NCBI GenBank assembly: GCA_045654805.1 | Contig: JAZOOD010000068.1 | Location: forward strand, 5,822 to 69,821 | Source of the DNA: CAZNKU01 sp045654805 | GTDB taxonomy: Bacteria; Bacillota; Clostridia; Monoglobales; Firm-18 | Length of the DNA stretch: 64,000 bases | Direction: 5' to 3' | Shown here: positions 58,514 to 64,000 of the stretch, one piece after another | How positions within the stretch are numbered: position 1 is the first letter of the stretch | Layout of the letters: each line of letters starts with the position of its first letter | Position numbers and translations under genes: made by a program | The notes under the pieces: generated by a model | Told to the model about the DNA's origin: nothing | The model's database searches: none | Seen by the model: the letters and a program-made list of their open reading frames with translations, nothing else

Positions 58514-59920
58514 CTATACATTCATTTTCTTTCGCTCAATTCGACCCCAATTAAGCTTTTTCTTTTTGTAACCCTTAAATGCCGTAAGACGTACAAACGC
58601 CATAATAAATCTTAAGGTTGTAACCTCAAAAAAGCAAAGCATAATTGCCTTTATGCAATCTTTGAGTTTTACAGTTAAGTCAATGGTCTGTATCCTCGAA
58701 AAAAATGCAGTCAATGTTAAAATCGAGTTATAAGATGCGTAAATCAGCATAAAGAGTAACATAAACGGCAAATTCAAAAGGTTAACAAAGTAAGCCATAA
58801 TCATCGTAAATACTCCGAACACCTCTATAAATGGCGAAAGCAGTTCGTATAAAAGGAAATACATATAGGATATAAATCCAACTGCCCCGTATTTTGGATT
58901 TGCCATCATCTTTTTATGCTTCCACATTGTCTGGAAAAGTCCTAAATGCCAGCGCTTTCTTTGCTTTTTTAAATCACCAAGCTTTTCAGGAACCTGAGTC
59001 CAGCAAACTGCATCTGTAGCATATTTTATGGAATAAGGAATTTGATTTGTAAGGCAATATGAATGAAGCTTTACAACAAGCTCCATATCCTCCCCCATAG
59101 TGCCGTGGTCATATCCGCCTGCGGCAATAACCGTTTCCTTTTTGAACATTCCAAACGCTCCCGATATAATAAGTGAGCCGTTGAATTTATCAAACAAAAT
59201 TCTCGATGCTAAAAAAGAACGGTCATATTCCAAAAGTTGCATACAAGCTAATATATTTTTAGGAAGTCTGTATTTTTTTACTTTTCCTTCGAAAAGTTCA
59301 ACATCATTAGACGGTCTTACAGTTCCGCCAACAGCCACAACATTTTCTTCCTCCAATACAGGCACAACCAATTTGCGAAGGGAGTCATACTGTAGCACCG
59401 AATCTGCATCCATACAGATAAAGTATGGGTATTGAGATGCATTAATTCCCATATTGAGTGCATCCGCCTTACCGCCGTTTTTCTTACGTATAAGAGTAAG
59501 AGGAACCTTATGCTCGTGTGATTCATATATAAATTCCTCCGGTTGACAATTAATTGACCTGTGAAGCGGTCTCCTTACCTGATGCATATTATATGCATCA
59601 ATTAATTGTTGTGATGTAGTATCTTTTGAGCCATCATCAACTACTACAATTTCATATAGCTTATAATCAAGTGTTAAAAGTGATTTAACCGTCTGTACAA
59701 CGGTTACCTCCTCGTTATATGCAGGAACTACGATTGTAATGGGAACAAAGTAGTTTTCGGTAAACTTGTTCATAAGTCTATCCTGCATCTTTCGTTTGTA
59801 AAGAGTAGTTGCACCAATAACAACAGACAAAAACAGAAAGGTGGAATAGCCGATCAAATATAATATAAAACAAACACCTATAATATCGAAAATCTGCTTG
59901 ATTGTTTCCATATCTATCAT
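58514..59920 (-). CDS. Processive family 2 glycosyltransferase (polysaccharide synthase)
   Basis: 468 residues. N-terminal helix (about 12-36), GT2 domain with VVPAYNEEVTVVQTVKSLL, IVVVDDGSKDTTSQQL, FICMDADSVL, TMGEDMELVVK and QRKRWHLG (QxxRW), then four or five helices (about 345-445) and a basic tail. This is the architecture of cellulose/PNAG-like synthases. It is partnered with the HEAT-repeat protein (4-bp overlap) upstream and the degraded c-di-GMP protein downstream. It appears intact, but other genes of the locus are not. Confidence 0.85.
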   Translation of the reverse strand: MIDMETIKQIFDIIGVCFILYLIGYSTFLFLSVVIGATTLYKRKMQDRLMNKFTENYFVPITIVVPAYNEEVTVVQTVKSLLTLDYKLYEIVVVDDGSKDTTSQQLIDAYNMHQVRRPLHRSINCQPEEFIYESHEHKVPLTLIRKKNGGKADALNMGINASQYPYFICMDADSVLQYDSLRKLVVPVLEEENVVAVGGTVRPSNDVELFEGKVKKYRLPKNILACMQLLEYDRSFLASRILFDKFNGSLIISGAFGMFKKETVIAAGGYDHGTMGEDMELVVKLHSYCLTNQIPYSIKYATDAVCWTQVPEKLGDLKKQRKRWHLGLFQTMWKHKKMMANPKYGAVGFISYMYFLLYELLSPFIEVFGVFTMIMAYFVNLLNLPFMLLFMLIYASYNSILTLTAFFSRIQTIDLTVKLKDCIKAIMLCFFEVTTLRFIMAFVRLTAFKGYKKKKLNWGRIERKKMNV

Positions 59921-61023
59921 ACTTTTGCTACCTCGCTTTCCGCATTTCTTCTGTCAAGACGGTAGCGCATAATCTCTCTTGCATATCTGTCATTGCCATC
60001 AAACACATTTATTAAATCCTGATATGTATATCTAAGTTTTTCACACGAAATTGCACTATTTAGCCTTATATGCCAGTTTGAACTTGAAAGATTTTTTACT
60101 AATATTCTAAATGTTGAATCTCCGGGATAGGATTTTAATGCCGATGTTGCAATCGCCTGATATTCCCAAGTTCGATTTTCTAAATTCTCTGCCAAATTCA
60201 ATATAACAGGTTCTGCTTCATTTGTTGGAAACTTTTCGAAATAGCGTATAGCGGAAAAACGGATTTCTTGGTTTTCTTCCTCGTTTTTAAGCATTGAAAG
60301 CATTTCTTCATCACATTTTACGCCTGCAAATCTTAAATAATTTAAGATATTAACTCGCATTTGTACAGAGTAATCCTTAAAATTTTCAAAAAATATATCC
60401 TTTAATTCATTCTTATCTCCCTTGTAGAACATAAGCCCGTCACAAATAAGCTTTGGGTGATGAAATGTCAAATTTGTATCAATTATTTTAAGAGCTTTTG
60501 CGACAATATCAGGTCTTCGCATACTGTAAAGGGCCTTTAATGTGTTTTCTCTGCAATATACATTAACAGAACGTAAAAGGTCCAAAAGGGCATCTGTAAG
60601 CCTTTCTCCATCGTTATGCTTTAAAATTCCGTACTTATGCAGTATATACGGAAAATATGCGATTTTAAGAGTATCCTTGCTTATGTATCTATGAGTAAGA
60701 TGTTCAAAAGCAGAGAATGTATCCACAAGATATTTCTCTGTCAGTTCAGGCTCCTTTGCAAACACACTCTCGAGTGCCTTATCAAAGGCGGTTATTCCCG
60801 AAGTTTTGTCAAGTTTACAACAAAGATACTTTTTATGATTTTCGGATATTTCACCGCCACTTTTTAAAACCTCTATCTGTTCGTAAACAATAGCCTCTAA
60901 TTTTTCAGAATCAGAAACGAGAGCGCGTTCTCTGTGTTTCAAAATGAAAACATAAATGATATTATATAAAATCATACTTACGCAGATTGCAATATAAACA
61001 TAAATCATTATTTCAATTTTCAT
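59917..61023 (-). CDS. Membrane-anchored HEAT-repeat protein of the polysaccharide locus
   Basis: 368 residues from the ATG at 61023 (GGAGGG 8 nt upstream); the frame opens at 61107 inside the previous gene. One N-terminal helix (about 6-26, IYVYIAICVSMILYNIIYVF) is followed by repeated helical pairs of the HEAT type, e.g. ENTLKALYSMRRPDIVAKAL and IRFSAIRYFEKFPTNEAEPV. Such proteins often scaffold polysaccharide machines. Its start overlaps the stop of the hydrolase frame (ATGA), and its end overlaps the GT2 start by 4 bp. Confidence 0.75.
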   Translation of the reverse strand: MKIEIMIYVYIAICVSMILYNIIYVFILKHRERALVSDSEKLEAIVYEQIEVLKSGGEISENHKKYLCCKLDKTSGITAFDKALESVFAKEPELTEKYLVDTFSAFEHLTHRYISKDTLKIAYFPYILHKYGILKHNDGERLTDALLDLLRSVNVYCRENTLKALYSMRRPDIVAKALKIIDTNLTFHHPKLICDGLMFYKGDKNELKDIFFENFKDYSVQMRVNILNYLRFAGVKCDEEMLSMLKNEEENQEIRFSAIRYFEKFPTNEAEPVILNLAENLENRTWEYQAIATSALKSYPGDSTFRILVKNLSSSNWHIRLNSAISCEKLRYTYQDLINVFDGNDRYAREIMRYRLDRRNAESEVAKV

Positions 61024-61421
61024 TTTTGCGTGCCCTCCTTCCATAAATCCTGCATTATATAATATGAGTTTTTTAATCTTTCGTGATATGTCACGCTGTT
61101 GCCCCAACCTTCAAGTATAATCGGCTTTAATTCTATTCTTTCATTCAAGCCACTGATACCTGCAAATATTTCATTAATCTCAGTATATTTAATTCCATAA
61201 TTTCCGTTATAATAGTCATCGTGAATTTCCATTCTTGAGGGATCGGAAAAGTTTAGCATCTGCCACGGTATTCTGATTTCTATATAATCTCCGCTTATAC
61301 AAAAATCCGCAATTGAATTAAAATCCGGACTTTCGGGATTTGCGTTGCCGTAAATAAGCATTCCTGTTTCAAAGGTTACAGGCTTTCTCCAATTTGCAAC
61401 TATTTCTTCATTTCCCTGGGC
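61020..61421 (-). pseudogene. C-terminal end of the glycoside hydrolase, cut off by an in-frame TAG
   Basis: Continues in the same frame as the upstream 604-codon ORF, directly after TAG at 61422-61424. It reads AQGNEEIVANWRKPVTFETG, then a beta-rich carbohydrate-binding-like region (YIEIRIPWQMLNFSDPS, EIHDDYYNGNYGIK), ending TGA at 61020. The first internal ATG is at 61361 without a clear ribosome site. It looks like the natural C-terminus of the hydrolase rather than a gene of its own. Confidence 0.7.
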
Positions 61422-63236
61422 CTACATTTCCATAATGAAATTTTCACCAATAAACACATCTTCAAACTTTACTTTCTCCAGAAGAAGATTTATTGGAACA
61501 AACTTTGGCGAACTAATTTCGGGAATTCTTTCTTTCTGATAAGTATTATACTTATATACTATATTACTGTACGTTGAACGAAGAGCATCATACCGCTCCT
61601 GTACCAATACACGACTGCTATCATACCCATCAATAATAATTACAAAATCCACATCTCTGTCAAATTTTATATTTAGATTTTCGCAGTAGTTACTGCCACT
61701 TTTCGGTGTTATATCAAGGGGAATATAAACAGTTTCATTATCAAAATCAAAATTCTCTTTTTTCACAAGTAGATAGATAAACTTTTCATCATATTTGACT
61801 GAAAGCTCAGTACTATCAACAATGATTTTATCTTCATTCGTCCATTCTGAAACATCACCATCAACATAACAAACACACTTGTCTTTTCCGGGATCAAAAG
61901 CCAAGAGACCAAAAAACTGCTCTCCCGTTTGAAAATCAGACCAATAAGCCGTTCGCCTTAAATCAACAGCGTGCATTGTGTTCCAAGTTCTTTTACACCA
62001 TTCATCCTGCCACGAAAAAACACAAGCACCATTTGCACCGAACGATACAATATCTTCAAAGCTTCTTTTCAAAACCTCTCCTTGCTCTGTTTCAGTCATT
62101 TGACCGCTGTTTCTACCTGTGTTAACGTCCCTGTAAGACATTGTTCTTGCTGTAGATGTGCCAAATTCCGATATTACCACAGGGACTTTGTGGTGGTTTG
62201 TAAGAGCAGTCAGATAGGCTCTGTATGTATTTCCATCTGCAAAATATTCTTTTTCTATTCCAAGTGGCGACCAATCATCCATATATCTTAAAAAATCAGG
62301 AAAATACGGATATGCATGATAGGAGGCAAACTGCCCCGAAATAACCTTGTCAGTACAGATTATATTTTCAACATCAATTTCATCCACTTTTGTAAAGAAT
62401 TTTTTTATTTCCTCGCCGTATTCAAAAGGATCTGTAATTGCGTAATTTGAAAAAGCAATAAGACGTTGAGTTTTATATTTTCTGCTTTCATACTTCAAAA
62501 CTTCATTTCCAATTTTTGCAAGAACAACCTCAAAGGGTTTACTGCCAGTTTTAGCAGACATATATTCTCCCTCAAAATATGTCCACTCATCAAGATGTCC
62601 GTACATTTCGTTGGTATATGCAACAGTTGTCGGCTCCCAATTATCACCTATGATATAGCCGATTACCCAAGGGGAAACATCTTTTGTATAATCACCATAT
62701 CCAAAAACCCCATTTTTACTGAGGGACAGTTTTCTTCTTCCGTGAATAACATCTACTGCAATAATTGAATTTTCCGTAAATTGCCCCAAGAAGCTGTCAT
62801 CTGTGCCACTAACTCTGTTATTAAGTGTATAATCATCAATTCTTACACCCTGAAGAAGCCACAATGGGTTTTGATTATTTTTGTTAAATTTATAAAAAGC
62901 ATTGTAAACTTCTTCTGAATAGACCGAATAAATACGAATGGTATTTGCACCCATATTTTGAATTTGCTCAAACCATCTTAAATATGTTTCTTCGTCAATA
63001 TTATATTCCGTCGACCAACTTCCCGGCAAGGAAGAACCCATATCAACACCTTTTATAAAAAAATCTTTCTCGTTGCCGTCTTTATTTAAAATTATGGATT
63101 CCCCTTCGGTTTTAACAAAGGCCTCCACCTGCGTCCCCGGGCTGAAATCCACATACCATCCTAACCTAAACCACATAAAATCTGCCGCAAGAAAGGTTAA
63201 AATGATGACCGATACGGCGATTATATATTTCTTCAT
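61422..63236 (-). CDS. Glycoside hydrolase-like (GH2/GH5-type TIM barrel) protein, prematurely stopped
   Basis: 604 residues; signal-anchor at 1-23, GAGG before the ATG. FIKGVDMGSSLPGSWSTEYN, NMGANTIRIYSVYSEEVYN, GYIIGDNWEP, and VVISEFGTSTARTMSY with ISEFG at the position of a catalytic Glu fit a TIM-barrel glycosidase. It may trim or process the polysaccharide made by the GT2 partner (inference). An in-frame TAG ends it at 61422; without it the protein would be 738 residues. The TAG may be a point mutation or an error in the sequence. Confidence 0.7.
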   Translation of the reverse strand: MKKYIIAVSVIILTFLAADFMWFRLGWYVDFSPGTQVEAFVKTEGESIILNKDGNEKDFFIKGVDMGSSLPGSWSTEYNIDEETYLRWFEQIQNMGANTIRIYSVYSEEVYNAFYKFNKNNQNPLWLLQGVRIDDYTLNNRVSGTDDSFLGQFTENSIIAVDVIHGRRKLSLSKNGVFGYGDYTKDVSPWVIGYIIGDNWEPTTVAYTNEMYGHLDEWTYFEGEYMSAKTGSKPFEVVLAKIGNEVLKYESRKYKTQRLIAFSNYAITDPFEYGEEIKKFFTKVDEIDVENIICTDKVISGQFASYHAYPYFPDFLRYMDDWSPLGIEKEYFADGNTYRAYLTALTNHHKVPVVISEFGTSTARTMSYRDVNTGRNSGQMTETEQGEVLKRSFEDIVSFGANGACVFSWQDEWCKRTWNTMHAVDLRRTAYWSDFQTGEQFFGLLAFDPGKDKCVCYVDGDVSEWTNEDKIIVDSTELSVKYDEKFIYLLVKKENFDFDNETVYIPLDITPKSGSNYCENLNIKFDRDVDFVIIIDGYDSSRVLVQERYDALRSTYSNIVYKYNTYQKERIPEISSPKFVPINLLLEKVKFEDVFIGENFIMEM

Positions 63237-63251
63237 AAAATTACCTCAAAT

Positions 63252-63867
63252 TTACTGACTTATCTGTGTATATTGCTTTACTGCCGATTCCGCCGAAAAG
63301 CTCTTAAGTGTTTCAATATTTTCATCAAGCCATGCTGCTCTGTCGGTTATAAAATTTTTGAGCTGCGCTATCGCTTCATCGTAGGAGTGAAGATTTCTTT
63401 CACTAGGATAAAGCATCGGAAAATCTTCATTAAAGGTGTATCCCCACTTATCAAAATTTCGGTCTATGGCAGGTCCTAAATATTCAATCGTTTCATCTAT
63501 ATAATTCAAAAGATATTCGTCGGAAAAATAACTTCTTCTAAGCTCATAATAACGGTCTACTACTTTTTGGGTAAAATCTTCGTCCGTCACAAGCTTTGAA
63601 AACCACGTTCGTTCCGTAAGAAAAAATGTTCTTGAAGAAACATCACGAATATAATTTCCACAACAGGCATTAAAGTCCCAAATGCACATCTTATATAAAT
63701 TGCTCATATCCCGATACATAAAGGTAGAACGGCCACCTGCATCGTAATTTACAGTAAGCTCATTAATTAAAAAATAATCAACAAAGGAGTCTACATCAAT
63801 AAATGTTTCATATCCGTAAGTTTCGCTGTCGTAATCATAAGAATACAGAGATTTTTCAAAAATGATA
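63252..63867 (-). pseudogene. CotH-kinase-like protein, 5' part removed by IS insertion
   Basis: About 205 codons up to the IS boundary, ending TGA-side at 63252. FIDVDSFVDYFLINELTVNY, CIWDFNACCGNY (the CotH WDFD-like motif) and LRRSYFSDEYLLNYIDETIE are typical of the second half of CotH-family protein kinase-like proteins. The frame continues into the IS as a meaningless N-terminus. The hydrolase gene follows after 15 bp. The rest of the CotH gene should lie beyond the element, outside the window. Confidence 0.8.
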
Positions 63868-64000
63868 TGCACCCCAAAAGTTAGACACTTTTGGAGGTGC
63901 ATATTTTTATGAGTAAAAAAGGGCAAAAACAAAGAAAGTACTCGCCAGAATTCAAAGCATCTGTTATAATGGATATGCGGGAACATCGATTATCGTATTG
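63868..64000 (+). mobile_element. IS3-family (IS150-group) insertion sequence, left end
   Basis: Begins TGCACCCCAAAAGTTAGACA, a terminal inverted repeat typical of the IS3 family, at the point where CotH similarity stops. A hairpin TGCACC..CCAAAAGT / ACTTTTGG..GGTGCA (63868-63902) covers the end and the transposase ribosome site. The element continues beyond the right edge. Confidence 0.82.
63909..64000 (+). CDS. IS3-family transposase OrfA, N-terminal part
   Basis: Thirty codons before the window ends: MSKKGQKQRKYSPEFKASVI then MDMREHRLSY. KYSPEFKASVI is the start of the helix-turn-helix domain of IS3-family OrfA proteins. In intact elements orfB follows by programmed frameshift. GGAGG at 63893-63897 is its ribosome site, inside the terminal hairpin. 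Confidence 0.85.
   Translation, partial: MSKKGQKQRKYSPEFKASVIMDMREHRLSY

Noticed and set aside
1..64000. CRISPR array, rRNA operon, prophage or replication origin
   Set aside because: No regularly spaced repeats, rRNA sequence, phage structural genes or DnaA-box clusters were seen.

Overview
The window is AT-rich, densely coded, low-GC Gram-positive DNA from an anaerobic, endospore-forming member of the Clostridia. This rests on the sporulation sigma factor SigG, a SpoIID-type protein with peptidoglycan-binding domains, class III (oxygen-sensitive) ribonucleotide reductase NrdDG, a 2-hydroxyacyl-CoA dehydratase/activase-type pair, an S-layer-type protein, and clostridial operon orders such as nusB-xseAB-ispA-dxs-tlyA-nadK-argR-recN. 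I cannot name the species.

Layout. 0-2.3 kb: 3' end of a penicillin-binding protein 2 gene, minD, mgsA, then sigG behind its own terminator and a sigma-F/G-like promoter. 2.3-10.1 kb (minus): a seven-gene aromatic amino-acid operon (aroF, tyrA, aroB, aroA, aroC, pheA, and an aroE-aroK fusion). It is preceded by a strong promoter, a 34-codon leader peptide packed with Tyr and Phe codons, and a terminator/antiterminator pair. This looks like classical ribosome-mediated attenuation, which is unusual for a Firmicute. 10.1-16.4 kb: a DUF188 protein, a tiny membrane ORF, yajC, a GT2 glycosyltransferase, radA, an RdgB-type pyrophosphatase and a sensor kinase. 16.4-22.9 kb: tRNA-Lys, a DUF3792 membrane protein, secD-secF, an NSS transporter, a CLC antiporter and a DEDDh exonuclease. 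22.9-25.4 kb: tRNA-Leu followed by a gene-poor scar, a small alarmone synthetase, and a yybP-ykoY (Mn2+) riboswitch in front of a Na+/Ca2+-exchanger family gene.

25.4-38.1 kb (almost all minus): a spore-wall-like three-gene group (peptidoglycan-binding, SpoIID+PGBD, carboxypeptidase-regulatory-like), malate/lactate dehydrogenase, pncB, a YcdB/S-layer-homology protein, dusB, ppx/gppA, guaB, and DUF554 and DUF1015 proteins. 38.2-47.0 kb (plus): the nusB-to-recN housekeeping operon ending in an RseC-like gene. 47.0-50.0 kb: nrdD-nrdG behind two NrdR-like boxes and a leader terminator. 50.0-57.2 kb (minus): the dehydratase/activase pair with its own promoter, then larB-larC-larE for the nickel-pincer cofactor without larA.

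57.3-64.0 kb (minus): a polysaccharide-type locus (CotH-like, glycoside hydrolase, HEAT-repeat membrane protein, GT2 synthase, GGDEF/EAL protein) that appears to be decaying. The CotH gene is cut by an IS3-family element, the hydrolase frame holds an in-frame TAG, and the c-di-GMP protein has lost its GGDEF and EAL cores. No CRISPR array, rRNA operon or prophage is visible. The most novel signals are the aro attenuator, the sigG leader arrangement, the NrdR-plus-terminator leader of nrdD, and the triple lesion in the last operon.
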